In this document: in pieces, positions 35,024 to 45,900 of the stretch | Layout: every line of letters starts with the position of its first letter | Position numbering within the stretch: position 1 is the first letter of the stretch | Program-made: the position numbers and the translations under genes | The notes under the pieces: model-generated | The model's input: the letters and a program-made list of their open reading frames with translations, nothing else | What the model was told of the DNA's origin: nothing | The model's database searches: none | Source of the DNA: Beijerinckiaceae bacterium | GTDB taxonomy: Bacteria; Pseudomonadota; Alphaproteobacteria; Rhizobiales; Beijerinckiaceae | Length of the DNA stretch: 64,000 nucleotides | Assembly: GCA_021324915.1 (NCBI GenBank) | Contig: JAJPIC010000011.1 | Location: forward strand, 62,001 to 126,000 | Direction: 5' to 3'

Positions 35024-36049
35024 TCAGGCGGCCGCCTTCTCCAGCGCTTCCGACCACTGGCCCATGGCGGCTAGCCCATTCATCCGCGCCCTGTGGTTGA
35101 AAGCCGCCTGGGCCGCGGCGACATTGCCGGGCTTGCCCGACCAAGCCTTCTGCGGGGCCGCCTGCAAGGCGCGGCCATAGGAGAAGGTGATCGACCAGGG
35201 CAATGGACCCAGCCGGTTGATTGCGTCGAGATTGGCCGTCGCGGCGAGGTCCGACTGCCCCCCGGACAAAAATGCAATGCCCGGCACCGCCAGCGGCACG
35301 CAGGTCCTGAACAGCCGAACCGTCGCCTCGGCCACTTCGTCCGGGCTCGCCTGCCTCTGCGCCTTGATGCCCGCAATGGCCATATTCGGTTTCAACACGA
35401 TCCCCTCGAGCATCACGCGCATGTCGTAGAGCTCGGAGAAGACGGTACGCAGAACGTGCTCCGTGACTTCATAGCAGCGCTCGAGCGAATGATCGCCGTC
35501 CATGAGGACCTCCGGCTCGACGATCGGCACGATATCCGCGGCCTGGCAATGGGCCGCATAACGGGCGAGCGCCTGCGCATTGGCCTTGATCGCGGTCGCG
35601 GTGGGAATCCCCGGAGCGATGTCGATCACCGCACGCCACTTCGCAAAGCGAGCGCCGAGCTCGTAATATTCTTTCAGCCGGCCGGCGAGCCCATCGAGCC
35701 CTTCGGTGACCGTTTCGCCGGGAAAGCCGGGTAGCGGCTTGGCGCCAGCATCGACCTTGATGCCGGGGATCGAGCCTGCTTGCTCGATCAGCCGAACGAG
35801 CGGCGTGCCATCGACGGCCTTCTGGCGGATCGTCTCGTCATAGAGGATCACGCCGGAGATATGCCTTTGCATGGCTCCGGTCGTGCGGAACAGGAGCTCG
35901 CGATAATCGCGCCGTGTATCAGGGGTCGATTCGACGCCGATCGCGTCAAATCTTTTCTTGATGGTGCTCGAGCTTTCGTCGGCAGCCAGAATGCCCTTGC
36001 CGCGCGCAACCATGGCTTGAGCCGTTCTCACCAATTGATCTCGATTCAC
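35024..36049 (-). CDS. Class I fructose-bisphosphate aldolase
   Basis: Schiff-base aldolase of glycolysis, gluconeogenesis or the Calvin cycle. The 341-residue chain has GKGILAADESSSTIKKRF at the N-terminus, catalytic E180 region IVPIVEPEVLMDGDHS, and Schiff-base K220 in GIVLKPNMA. It follows pgk by 43 bp in the gap-pgk-fba operon. Class I aldolases of this eukaryote-like type are common in Rhizobiales alongside class II enzymes. Confidence 0.93.
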   Translation of the reverse strand: MNRDQLVRTAQAMVARGKGILAADESSSTIKKRFDAIGVESTPDTRRDYRELLFRTTGAMQRHISGVILYDETIRQKAVDGTPLVRLIEQAGSIPGIKVDAGAKPLPGFPGETVTEGLDGLAGRLKEYYELGARFAKWRAVIDIAPGIPTATAIKANAQALARYAAHCQAADIVPIVEPEVLMDGDHSLERCYEVTEHVLRTVFSELYDMRVMLEGIVLKPNMAIAGIKAQRQASPDEVAEATVRLFRTCVPLAVPGIAFLSGGQSDLAATANLDAINRLGPLPWSITFSYGRALQAAPQKAWSGKPGNVAAAQAAFNHRARMNGLAAMGQWSEALEKAAA

Positions 36050-36092
36050 GATGCTTCACCCTGCTGCAACAGACTTCATCGCAGGCGCCGAT

Positions 36093-37319
36093 TCATAGCC
36101 GCCGGGCGCTATTTCGCAAGGCCTCGACGCCCGGCAGCCGCTTGCCCTCGAGCCATTCGAGAAAGGCGCCGCCGGCCGTCGAAACATAAGTGAAATCCTT
36201 CGCCACTCCGGCCTTGTTCAGTGCTGCGATCGTATCGCCGCCACCGGCAACTGATTCAAGCTGTCCCGATTTGGTGAGCTTTGCTGCGACCATGGCCACA
36301 TCGGTCGTGCCTGCATCGAAGGGCGGCGTCTCGAATGCGCCGAACGGCCCGTTCCAGACCAAGGTATGAGTCGTCTCGAGGAGAGCTTCGATTTGGGCCA
36401 CCGTTTCCGGCCCAATGTCGAGAATCATGTCGCCGGGCGACACATGATCGACATCGATCACATGCGCCGGCGCGTCTGGCGCGAGCTTGGGCGCAACCAC
36501 GACGTCAATGGGGAGCACGATTTTACACCGTTCCTTCCCCGCGTCCGACATGATCTGCCGGGCGACGTCGGCGAATTCCATTTCGCAGATGGATTTGCCG
36601 ATGGCCTTGCGCTCGGCGGCGAGAAACGTATTGGCCATGCCGCCGCCGATGACCAGGATATCGACGCGGCGCATGAGATTGCCGAGAAGCTCGAGCTTGG
36701 TGGAAACTTTCGCCCCTCCGACGATCGCCATGACGGGATGCGCCGGGTTAGCGAGGAGATTGGTGAGAATTTCCAGCTCCACCTGCATCGAACGACCCGC
36801 GAAAGACGGCAATTTATGCGCCAGTCCTTCGGTCGAGGCATGGGCACGATGCGCGGTCGAGAAAGCGTCGTTTACGTAAACGTCGCCGAGTTCGGCGAGC
36901 GCGGCGGTGAAATCGCTCGAGTTCTTCTGTTCGCCGGGGTGGAATCGCGTGTTCTCGAGGAGCAGATAATCGCCGTCTTTCATGGAAGCGACGGCGTCCT
37001 TCGCGACTTGGCCGATGCAATCGGGTGCGAAGGCGACAGGCTTGCCAAGCCGCGCGGCGAGCTCGGGCGCAACCGGCTTCAGCGAATATTGCGGATCGGG
37101 CGTGCCTTTCGGTCTGCCGAGATGCGACAGGATGATGACTTTTGCGCCTTTGCCTGCAATCTCGCGCAGATTGGGCAAGATGCGATCCATCCGCGTGCCA
37201 TCGGCGACCTTGCCTGCCTCCATTGGGACATTGAGATCCACCCGGATCAACACCCGCTTGCCGGCAAGCTGCGCGTCATCGAGCGTTGGGAAGGGCGCCA
37301 AAGGCGCGGTTCTCGTCAT
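36093..37319 (-). CDS. pgk: Phosphoglycerate kinase
   Basis: Transfers phosphate between 1,3-bisphosphoglycerate and ADP. The two-domain, 408-residue protein shows the N-terminal substrate-binding RVDLNVP and LLSHLGRPKG-like ILSHLGRPKG, the hinge region GGAKVSTKLELL, and the C-terminal nucleotide loop VAGGGDTIAAL. Its ATG overlaps the gap stop (ATGA). Confidence 0.96.
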   Translation of the reverse strand: MTRTAPLAPFPTLDDAQLAGKRVLIRVDLNVPMEAGKVADGTRMDRILPNLREIAGKGAKVIILSHLGRPKGTPDPQYSLKPVAPELAARLGKPVAFAPDCIGQVAKDAVASMKDGDYLLLENTRFHPGEQKNSSDFTAALAELGDVYVNDAFSTAHRAHASTEGLAHKLPSFAGRSMQVELEILTNLLANPAHPVMAIVGGAKVSTKLELLGNLMRRVDILVIGGGMANTFLAAERKAIGKSICEMEFADVARQIMSDAGKERCKIVLPIDVVVAPKLAPDAPAHVIDVDHVSPGDMILDIGPETVAQIEALLETTHTLVWNGPFGAFETPPFDAGTTDVAMVAAKLTKSGQLESVAGGGDTIAALNKAGVAKDFTYVSTAGGAFLEWLEGKRLPGVEALRNSARRL

Positions 37320-38323
37320 CCAAGCTTCCCCATGACGACCGCCGTATCCGCCATACGGTTCGAAAAGCCCCATTCATTGTCGTACCAGGATACGACGCGA
37401 ACGAAAGTGCCATCAATGACGCGGGTCTGATCGACGTGAAAGATCGACGAGCGCGGATCGTGATTGAAATCGGCCGAGACGTTGGGGCTTTCGGTATAGC
37501 CGAGAATGCCCTTCAACTGCTGTTCCGATGCGCGCTTGACGGTGTCCGTGATCTCATCCTTGCTCGTGGTACGTTTTGCCACGAACTTGAAATCGACGAG
37601 CGAGACATTCGGCGTGGGCACACGGATCGACGAGCCGTCGAGCTTGCCTTGCAGTTCCGGCAAGACGAGGCCGACAGCCTTCGCCGCGCCGGTCGTCGTC
37701 GGAATCATCGACAGAGCCGCAGCCCGGCCGCGATAGAGATCCTTGTGCAGAGTATCGAGCGTCGGCTGGTCGCCGGTATAGGAATGGATCGTCGTCATGA
37801 AGCCGTGCTCGATGCCGACCGCCTCGTTGAGAACCTTGGCGAGCGGCGCGAGACAATTGGTCGTGCACGAAGCGTTCGAGACGACGAGATGGTCGGGTTT
37901 GAGCTTGTCGTGGTTCACGCCATAAACCACCGTCAGATCGGCGCCATCGGAAGGTGCCGAAACCAGGACCCGCTTGGCGCCGGCCTTCAGATGCGCGGCA
38001 GCTTTCGCCCTGGCGGTGAAAATGCCCGAACATTCGAGCGCGATCTCGACGCCGAGCTCCTTATGCGGCAATTCCGTCGGATCGCGCAGGGCGGTCACCT
38101 TCATCGGCCCCTGCCCGACGTCGATGGTATCCCCCTCCACCTTGACCTCGCCCGGAAAACGCCCGTGAACCGAATCGAAACGCAAGAGATGCGCATTGGT
38201 TTCGACCGGCCCGAGATCGTTGATCGCAACGACCTCTATGTCGCGGCGTCCCGATTCGACAATGGCACGCAAGACAAGCCGCCCGATACGCCCAAACCCG
38301 TTGATCGCGACCCTGACCGCCAT
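37316..38323 (-). CDS. gap: Glyceraldehyde-3-phosphate dehydrogenase, type I
   Basis: The 335-residue enzyme has the Rossmann motif INGFGRIGR at 8-16, catalytic C153 in SNASCTTNC with base H180 (TIHSYTGDQ), and the C-terminal WYDNEWGFSNRM. The NAD-type D36 (INDLG) suggests NAD preference. It is the first gene of gap-pgk-fba. In many Rhizobiales tkt precedes gap; here it is missing. Confidence 0.96.
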   Translation of the reverse strand: MAVRVAINGFGRIGRLVLRAIVESGRRDIEVVAINDLGPVETNAHLLRFDSVHGRFPGEVKVEGDTIDVGQGPMKVTALRDPTELPHKELGVEIALECSGIFTARAKAAAHLKAGAKRVLVSAPSDGADLTVVYGVNHDKLKPDHLVVSNASCTTNCLAPLAKVLNEAVGIEHGFMTTIHSYTGDQPTLDTLHKDLYRGRAAALSMIPTTTGAAKAVGLVLPELQGKLDGSSIRVPTPNVSLVDFKFVAKRTTSKDEITDTVKRASEQQLKGILGYTESPNVSADFNHDPRSSIFHVDQTRVIDGTFVRVVSWYDNEWGFSNRMADTAVVMGKLG

Positions 38324-38926
38324 GTTTCAAACCTTCCGCTCGGCGCCGACGCAAACTATTCGGCGAGACCATCAGCTCGATTTTGGCAAAATCCGAAGAG
38401 AAAAGGCATTTATGGTTTCGGCCCCCAACTTGCAATCGCATTCTCTTCAAGATCAAATGGATCGGGCAAGCGCCTGCAGAACATCGATCGGCCGATAAGA
38501 ACGTTTGGTGGCGCAGTGGATAGCGGGAGCAACTGACAGCCGCTTAATGGCGGCCCTCTGTCGCATGACACGGCGATCCGCGCAAGATGATCAGGCTTTG
38601 TGCATTGCAATCGCGGCGCCGCCAAAATGTCGCGGGATCACCGACAGGTCCGCCAATCCAAATGCGACAGTTTATGCGGCGTCTTGTGACATGAAATCAA
38701 AGCAGCGCGCTTGTCGAGCCGCACGAGGCTTCTCGATCGCGCACTCTTAAATTTTCATCTCCAAAGTGTCTCATTCGAGGGCGCTCGCCACGACCGGCCA
38801 GCCAAGCGTTGCCGGAGCTTGTAACGCCAGGCGAGGCCAAGCAAATTGGTTGTGGGTAGGCCTTGACGACGGCGTTGACGGTTTTATCGAACGAGCGCCT
38901 AATGCAAGAAGTTTCGGAAAGATGCG
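38324..38926. other. 603-bp gap between gap and the DUF4164 gene
   Basis: No open reading frame with coding character is visible. This region should hold the divergent promoters of gap (leftward) and the DUF4164 gene (rightward). Composition is slightly lower in GC than the genes around. Relatives usually have tkt here; no recognisable tkt remnant was found by reading all frames. Confidence 0.5.
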
Positions 38927-39208
38927 ATGAGTACTCCAGCTCGTTTGAAGGCGGCGCTCAACAGCCTTTTCGCGGCGCTCGACCAACTTGAAGCCGCTTG
39001 TGAGAGGCGTTTGCAGGCGGAAACAGAGCGCGACGACATTGAGGAAGAATTCGCGGTGCTCCAAGATGACAGGGCGCGGCTCGCCGTCGAACTCGACGGG
39101 GCGGTTGCGCGCTCCCAATCGCTCGAACTCGCGAATAATGAAGTTGCCCGCCGATTGGCGAAAGCTCGCCTGGCCATCAAAGAGATGATGTCGCATGTAG
39201 CAATGTAG
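38927..39208 (+). CDS. DUF4164 coiled-coil protein
   Basis: A 93-residue, highly charged helical protein (LKAALNSLFAALDQLEAACERR ending KARLAIKEMM) predicted to be a coiled coil. It matches DUF4164, a family found just upstream of zapA in Rhizobiales. A cell-division role is suggested only by this linkage. zapA follows after 22 bp. Confidence 0.8.
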   Translation: MSTPARLKAALNSLFAALDQLEAACERRLQAETERDDIEEEFAVLQDDRARLAVELDGAVARSQSLELANNEVARRLAKARLAIKEMMSHVAM

Positions 39209-39230
39209 CGTCCCCAAAGGAGCGGGCGTC

Positions 39231-39599
39231 ATGGCGCAAGTGACTGTCAATATCGCCGGGCACGTCTATCGTGTCGCTTGCGGCGAAGGCGAGGAGGCGC
39301 ATCTCCAAAGCCTCGCTCGCCAGATCGACGAACGGATCGAAACGCTGAAGCGCAATTTCGGCGAGATCGGCGATCAGCGGCTGACCATTATGGCGGCGAT
39401 CACCTTCGCCGACGAATTGGCCGAAGCCAATCGGCGCATCGCCGAACGCGAAGTCGAAATCGTCAATCTCAGATCGGACAAAACCGTACTCGAAAGCGAG
39501 CAGGACGAATGGGCCGACCGGCTCGCCGATTCGATCGGGGAGACCGCGGCCCGGATCGAACGCCTCGCCCGCAACCTGAACGGCGTCAGCCGCGGCTAG
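39231..39599 (+). CDS. zapA: Cell division protein ZapA
   Basis: Promotes bundling of FtsZ filaments. The 122-residue protein has the N-terminal domain VTVNIAGHVYRVACGEGEE and DQRLTIMAAITFADEL, then a C-terminal coiled coil. The 6S RNA gene often found after zapA in Proteobacteria is not visible; palindromic repeats occupy the space. Confidence 0.92.
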   Translation: MAQVTVNIAGHVYRVACGEGEEAHLQSLARQIDERIETLKRNFGEIGDQRLTIMAAITFADELAEANRRIAEREVEIVNLRSDKTVLESEQDEWADRLADSIGETAARIERLARNLNGVSRG

Positions 39600-39600
39600 G

Positions 39601-39735
39601 GCACGATCGGGAAAAGTGAAACCGGCTTCCGGAAAGATCATGCTCGAATAAAGAACATGATCCGGAAAAGGCTTGCCCTCGGATTTGATCCGACGATGGA
39701 ACCGATTTCCGATAAGATCATGCCCGATAAAGCTC
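39601..39735. repeat. Tandem GGAAAA/TTTCC palindromic elements between zapA and addB
   Basis: A first unit (39601-39643) has arms GCACGATC and GATCATGC around GGGAAAAG and CTTCCGG. A second, longer unit (about 39655-39733) begins AACATGATCCGGAAAAGG and ends CCGATAAGATCATGC. Both follow the design of the element at 13106-13150. Almost the entire zapA-addB gap is repeat. Confidence 0.7.
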
Positions 39736-39797
39736 AGGCGCGATGGTGATTCGATCTGATCCTGTCGCGTTTGAGCGTTTGCTCGCCGCGCCAAATC

Positions 39798-42700
39798 ATG
39801 CCCCGAGTCTTCCCCCAAGTCTTCACCATCGCGCCGGGCGCGCCTTTCCTGAAGACGTTCGTCGCCGCTCTGCTCGACGGAGCGGTCGTCGCAGGATTTT
39901 CGCGCGCGCTCGGCCCGATCGAGATTGCCGATGCGACGATCTATGTGCCGACGCGTCGCGCGGCACGTGCGCTCGCCGACGAACTCGCCGGCGCGCTGGG
40001 GCGACCCGCGACCCTGCTGCCGCGCATCCTGCCGCTCGGCGGCCTGGAGGCAACCGAAACGAGCCTCCTTTTCCAGGATGATCCCGACGCCCTTCTTTCG
40101 GACATTCCGCAAGCGGCAAGCGCGATTTGGCGGCGTATGCAGCTCGCGGTTCTCGTGCAGAAATGGGCGCTCGCGCTCGCGCACGCCATCGTCTCGGTCG
40201 AACCCGGCGGCGAATTCGTCACCGATTCGAAGGAACCATGCCTCGTCGGTACCTCGGCGGCGGACGCGTGGCATCTCTCCGGCGAGCTTGCGGATTTGAT
40301 CGACGAATTGATCATCGAGGACGTCGCTTGGGAAAAGCTCGATCCGCTCGTCCTGCCGGAATTCGACCGCTATTGGCGGATCACGCTCGACTTCCTGAAT
40401 ATCGCCATTGCGGCGTGGCCTGAGATCCTTGCCAGGCACAAGTTGATCGATGCCGCGCGCCGCCAAGTTTTGCTGATCGAGGCGCAGATCGGCCGGCTCA
40501 AAGCCGAACGCGGTCCGGTGATCGCCATTGGTTCGACCGGCACGAATCGGGCGACCGCCCGGCTGCTCGCGGCGATCGCGCGGATGCCGCAAGGCGCCGT
40601 CGTATTGCCGGGCCTCGATCTCTCGCTCGACGAGAGCGCCTGGGCGCAGATCTGCTGTGCGCAAGCCGACGAGCCGGGCTTCGGTCATCCGCAAGCCGCC
40701 CTGCACCGGCTGCTGCCGATTCTCGGCGTGAGGCGTGCCGAAGTGATCGAACTCGGTCAGCCGCCTCCTGCCCGCGCCGCACGCGACCGGCTCATTTCCG
40801 AGGCCCTGCGCCCCGCCGATTCGACCGAGACTTGGCGCGCCTATCGCGCGGACGGCGCGGCGGGCGAAATCGCCTCGGCGCTCGATGGCGTTACCTTGAT
40901 CGAAGCGGCGGACGAGCGCGAGGAGGCGCTCGCGCTCGCAATCGCTCTGCGCCAGACGTTGGAGACGCCCGGCGCCACGGCCGCTTTGGTCACGCCGGAC
41001 CGGGATCTCGCCCGCCGAGTCGGCGCCGAACTCGGCCGTTTCGGAATTGTGATCGACGATTCGGCCGGCGAACCTCTCAGCGCGAGTTCCTATGGCGCGC
41101 TCGCTGAGCTCGTTCTTCTCGCGGCGAGGAGCCGGTTCGCGGCCAAGGATCTCGTTGCGCTTCTCGCCCATCCTTTGACGCGTTTGGGCTTGCCCCGCAT
41201 CGAGGTCGAACGGCTCGCGCCGATGTTCGATATCGGCCTTTTGCGCCAGGGCCGCAGCCTCGCGAGCTTTGCCACGCCTGCCGAGGCGGTCGCCGCCGCG
41301 CAACGGGCGGCGGCGGATCACTTCGCGCATCCTGCGCAAAAACGCATCGGCGCGCGCGATTGGCAGCGGCTCGAAGATTTGCTCGCCCGCATCCGCTCGG
41401 TGCTCGAGCCGCTCGGCGCGCTCCAAGGCGCGCACGAGCTCGGCACGTGGATCGATCTGCATCGCGCCGCTCTTGATTGCGTCACGCAAGGACAGGCGCT
41501 GGGCGAGGATTTTGAAACGCTCGATGCGCTCTTCTCGGAATTGCGCCGCGCGGCGCATCCCGCGCTTCGTTTCGATGCCGAGAGCTACGCTCTGTTCCTC
41601 GCCCAGGCGATGGGCGAGACGATCCTGCGCCTGCCACGACACGTCCATCCGCGGCTCAAGATCTTCGGTCTCATCGAAGCGCGGCTGATGGACGCCGATC
41701 TTATGCTGCTCGGAGGGCTCGACGAGACGATCTGGCCGCCGCAGGCGAAGAGCGACGCTTTTCTCAACCGGCCGATGCGTGCCGCTCTCGGCCTCACTCC
41801 GCCCGAGCGGCGGATCGGACAAACTGCACATGACTTCGTCGAGGCAATGGGCCATGAACGGGTGATCCTGAGCCGCGCACAGAAAAGGGGCGGCACGCCG
41901 ACCGTCGCTTCGCGATTCGTGCAAAGGCTCGCAGCGGTGGCGGGCCGCGAGTTCGAGCCATGCCGGGCGCGCGGACAAAGATTGATCGCGCTCGCCCGCG
42001 CGCTCGATCGGCCTGCCGCGCTGCCGGCTCCCGTCAGGCGGCCGATGCCGCGACCGCCAATCGAATTGCGCCCGCGCCAGCTCAGCGTAACGCGCATCGA
42101 GACCTTGCGGCGCGATCCTTACGCCATTTACGCCGAATTCATCTTGCAGCTCGCCGAGCTTCCGCGCGCCGCGGACGTGCAAGAGCGGCGCACCATGGGC
42201 AATGCGATCCACGAGGTTCTTGCGGCTTTCACTCGGCGCCATGCCAGCGGGGCCCTGCCGCCTGAGGCGGCATCGGTTTTGGCCGAAGCCATGCACTCGG
42301 CTTTCCGCCGGGACCTCGAAGATCCGGATTTCGCGATTTTCCAATGGCCGCGGATCGAGCGCGCCATGCGCTTCTATCTCGATTTCGAGATGAGGCGACG
42401 CGGCGATCTCGTCAAAATCGACGTCGAAATCGATGGAAAGATCGAGATGACGCTCGTCGATGGCACCAGCTTCGTCCTCTCGGCCAAAGCGGATCGGATC
42501 GAGCATCGCCAAGATGGCAGTGTGACGCTCATCGATTACAAGACTGGGACGCCGCCGAGCGTGAAAGAAGTGCGCGTCGGATTTGCGCCGCAACTGACGC
42601 TCGAAGCAGCCATGGCGCGGCGCGGTGCCTTCCGCCTTGCGCCGGGTACGCAAGTCGATGGCGCGCTCTACGTCAAATTGCTCGGCAAGGATGGCGGCGC

Positions 42701-42917
42701 CGAACGGCCGCTCAATTTCGAGAACGGTAGGAAGGAAAGCCTGACCGAGGTGGCGGAGCGGCATTTTGCCGGACTGATCGCGCTCATCACTCAATTCCGC
42801 GATCCGGCAACTCCTTATCCGCCGCGCCCCTTCCCGAAATTCGCCGCCCGCTACAATGCTTATGATCATCTCGCGCGCGTCAAAGAATGGGCGAGCAGCG
42901 AAGGCGAGATCGAATGA
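39798..42917 (+). CDS. addB: Double-strand break repair protein AddB
   Basis: Second subunit of the AddAB helicase-nuclease that processes double-strand breaks for RecA. The 1039-residue protein begins with an inactive helicase-like region (VPTRRAARALADEL near 50), and ends in a RecB-type nuclease domain with VDGTSFVLSAKADRIE and TLIDYKTGTPPS (the D..DYK catalytic motif). The ATG at 39798 gives the usual alphaproteobacterial N-terminus FTIAPGAPFL. It overlaps addA by 4 bp. Confidence 0.93.
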   Translation: MPRVFPQVFTIAPGAPFLKTFVAALLDGAVVAGFSRALGPIEIADATIYVPTRRAARALADELAGALGRPATLLPRILPLGGLEATETSLLFQDDPDALLSDIPQAASAIWRRMQLAVLVQKWALALAHAIVSVEPGGEFVTDSKEPCLVGTSAADAWHLSGELADLIDELIIEDVAWEKLDPLVLPEFDRYWRITLDFLNIAIAAWPEILARHKLIDAARRQVLLIEAQIGRLKAERGPVIAIGSTGTNRATARLLAAIARMPQGAVVLPGLDLSLDESAWAQICCAQADEPGFGHPQAALHRLLPILGVRRAEVIELGQPPPARAARDRLISEALRPADSTETWRAYRADGAAGEIASALDGVTLIEAADEREEALALAIALRQTLETPGATAALVTPDRDLARRVGAELGRFGIVIDDSAGEPLSASSYGALAELVLLAARSRFAAKDLVALLAHPLTRLGLPRIEVERLAPMFDIGLLRQGRSLASFATPAEAVAAAQRAAADHFAHPAQKRIGARDWQRLEDLLARIRSVLEPLGALQGAHELGTWIDLHRAALDCVTQGQALGEDFETLDALFSELRRAAHPALRFDAESYALFLAQAMGETILRLPRHVHPRLKIFGLIEARLMDADLMLLGGLDETIWPPQAKSDAFLNRPMRAALGLTPPERRIGQTAHDFVEAMGHERVILSRAQKRGGTPTVASRFVQRLAAVAGREFEPCRARGQRLIALARALDRPAALPAPVRRPMPRPPIELRPRQLSVTRIETLRRDPYAIYAEFILQLAELPRAADVQERRTMGNAIHEVLAAFTRRHASGALPPEAASVLAEAMHSAFRRDLEDPDFAIFQWPRIERAMRFYLDFEMRRRGDLVKIDVEIDGKIEMTLVDGTSFVLSAKADRIEHRQDGSVTLIDYKTGTPPSVKEVRVGFAPQLTLEAAMARRGAFRLAPGTQVDGALYVKLLGKDGGAERPLNFENGRKESLTEVAERHFAGLIALITQFRDPATPYPPRPFPKFAARYNAYDHLARVKEWASSEGEIE

Positions 42918-45900
42918 TCGTCGCCCCGCACGTCCGCGCTCCGCAAATCAAGGCCTCGAATCCGGGGCTTTCCGTCTGGGTTTCGGCCAATGCCGGTTCC
43001 GGCAAGACGCATGTGCTGGCCCACCGCGTCCTGCGCTTGCTTCTGGGGCGCGTGCCGCCGAGCAAAATTCTCTGCCTCACCTTCACAAAGGCCGCGGCAG
43101 CGAACATGGCGGCGAAAATTTTTGCGGCGCTTGCGCACTGGACCGAGCTCGCGGACGCAGAGCTTCGCGAAGAGATCCGCGCGACCGGCGCACCCGATCC
43201 CTCATCCGATGAGCTTGCCTTCGCACGCCGTCTCTTCGCCCGCACCGTCGATACCCCAGGCGGCCTCAAGGTCCACACGATTCACGGCTTTTGCGAAAGG
43301 CTGCTGCATCTCTTTCCATTCGAAGCCAATGTGCCGGCGCGTTTCGAGGTCGCTGACGAAATCGGCGAGGCCGAGCTTTTGGGCGAAGCGCGGCGGCAGG
43401 TGCTCGCGGAGCGCACCGGGGCGCTTGCCGAAGCGCTGAAGCGCCTCTCGGCAGAGACATCTCAGGAAGACTTCACCCGTTTAATGGCCGAGGCGACCGC
43501 CCATCGCGCATTGCTGCATCATTTCAGGGCCGAGAGCGCAGCCGCCGATCTCGGCGCGGCGCTCGACCTCGCGCCAGGCACGACCTTGGGTGAAGTCGAG
43601 GCCGAGATGATCGAAGGCGGGATCGATCCTGCGCGCTGGCCGGCCTTCGCCGATTTTCTGGAAGGCGGCTCGAAAAGCGACGGCGAAAATGCTGCGCTGT
43701 TACGCGCCGCGGCTTGCGCCTATGATCCGCGCGGCGCGGCTGCGATGAGCGATGCCGCACGCCAATCTTGCCTCTCGCCCTATCTCGAATTCTTCTTTAC
43801 GGCCGAGGGCGAGGGCGAGACGCGCAAGTCGCTCGCGACAAATCGGCTGCGCGACAAGCGCCCGGATCTTGTCGGCGAGCTTTGCCGCGAACAGGCGCGC
43901 CTCGAGGTTCTGCGCGAGCGGCGCAAAGCAGCCGCCTGTTTGGAAAAATCTCTCGCGCTAATGACCATCCTCGCCGAGATATTCAAACGCTACGAACAGA
44001 TGAAGGGAGCGCGCGGCCTGCTCGACTTCGACGATCTGATCGCGCGCACGCAGGGCCTGCTTGCGCGTTCGGACGCGCGCTGGGTTCTTTTCAAGCTCGA
44101 TTGCGGCATCGATCACATCCTCGTCGACGAGGCGCAGGATACGAGCCCGGCACAATGGAAGATACTCGAGGCTCTGGCCGACGAATTTTTCGCCGGGGCT
44201 GGAAGCCGGTCCTATCCGCGAACGTTTTTCGCGGTGGGTGACGAGAAACAATCGATCTTCTCGTTTCAGGGTGCCGCACCCTGGATGTTTCACGAAATGC
44301 GCCGGCGCTTCGAAAAGACGCAAGATTTCGAGCACGTGATGCTGAAAGCTTCCTTCCGCTCAGTGCCTATTGTCCTCGAAATGGTCGATCGGGTCTTCTC
44401 GCGGACGGAACATCAACGCGGACTTGTCGGCGACGATGTCTGGATGAGCCATGAGTCTTTGAAGAAGGATCTGCCGGGCCTCATCGAATTCTGGCCGCCT
44501 CTCACCGTCGAGGAGCGAGCCGATCCGCGCGATTGGCGCCTGCCGCTCGATCTCCTCGACGAGAGCGATCCAGCGGCGATTCTTGCCGACCGCGTGGCGC
44601 GCAAGATCGCAGCCCTGATTGCCCCGAGCGCAGGCGAATATGTGCACGATGCGCATGGCCTTCGTCCCGTGCGGGCCGGCGACATTCTCGTTCTCGTGCG
44701 CACGCGCGGGGCCTTTTTCGACGCGGTGATCCGCGCGCTGAAACAGCACGACGTGCCGGTCGCAGGCGCCGATCGCCTCGCGCTGCTCGATCATATCGCA
44801 GTCATGGATTTGGTCGCCGTGGGCCGCGTTGCGCTGCTTCCGCAAGACGATCTGACGCTCGCGAGCGTCTTGAAGTCGCCGCTCATCGGCCTCGACGACG
44901 AGGACCTGATGGCGATTGCGCCGCAGCGCGTGGGCTCCCTCTTCGACGCGCTCGCGGCTTCGGGCAGTGAAAAGCACAAGAGCGCCTATGCGACGGTTCA
45001 GCGCTGGCGCGCGCGCGCTTCGGCTTCGCCCTTCGTCTTCTACGCGCGGCTTTTGAGCGAGGACGGCGGGCGTCGCGCGATGGAGGCGCGGCTCGGACCG
45101 GAAGCCTGCGATGCAATGGATGAATTCCTGCGCCTGGCGTTGCGCACCGAAAAGGAGGGCATTCATTCTCTGCCGAACTTCCTGGCCGAGCTCGAGGACA
45201 TCGATCTTTCGATCAAGCGCGACATGGAGACCGGCGGCGATTGCGTTCGCGTAATGACGGTTCATGCCGCCAAGGGGCTCGAAGCCAAGATCGTCTTCCT
45301 GCCCGATACCTGCAGCGTACCGGACGGACGCCACGACCCGAAGATCCATGTCTTGCATGGGCCCGGCGGCGCCCCGGTCCTCGCCTGGTCGGCACGCAAG
45401 GATAGCGATCCCCGATCGGTAGCCACGGCACGCGCACGTGCGCGCGCCGAGGCGGAAGACGAGCATCGCCGCCTCCTCTATGTCGCGATGACGCGCGCCG
45501 AGGAACGGCTCTATATCGCGGGATGCTATGGACGACATCCGCCGGGCGATCTCGCCTGGCTGAAAATGATCGAGAATACGCTCGGCGAGGACTTCGTCTC
45601 GGTTCCAGCCTTTTGGGGCGAGACGGAGACGATCCGCAGACGGCAGAAAGAAGTTGATGTCGCGCTCCCGGCCATCATTGCCGAACCGCGCGGCGCGCCA
45701 ACGGCGCTTCCCGATTTCTTGACGCGTCCGCCGCCGCCCGAGCCCGTTCTTTTGCCGCCGCTCAAACCGTCGACGGCGCTTGCCGCGGCCGATAGCACAA
45801 AAGATACCAACATACGTCCGCTGCCGCGTGCTGCTCTCGAGCGCGGACGGCTCATGCATGTGCTTCTGCAATATCTGCCCGACGTCGCACCCGACGCGCG

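Noticed and set aside
39600-39797. Possible 6S RNA gene downstream of zapA
   Set aside because: The space is filled by palindromic repeat units, and no long 6S-type hairpin with a central bubble could be drawn.
39177-42869. A very long open frame on the minus strand opposite addB (over 1200 codons), and similar ones opposite chvG, ffh and ctaD
   Set aside because: They mirror real genes in this GC-rich DNA, have arginine-rich or low-complexity translations without motifs, and lack ribosome sites.
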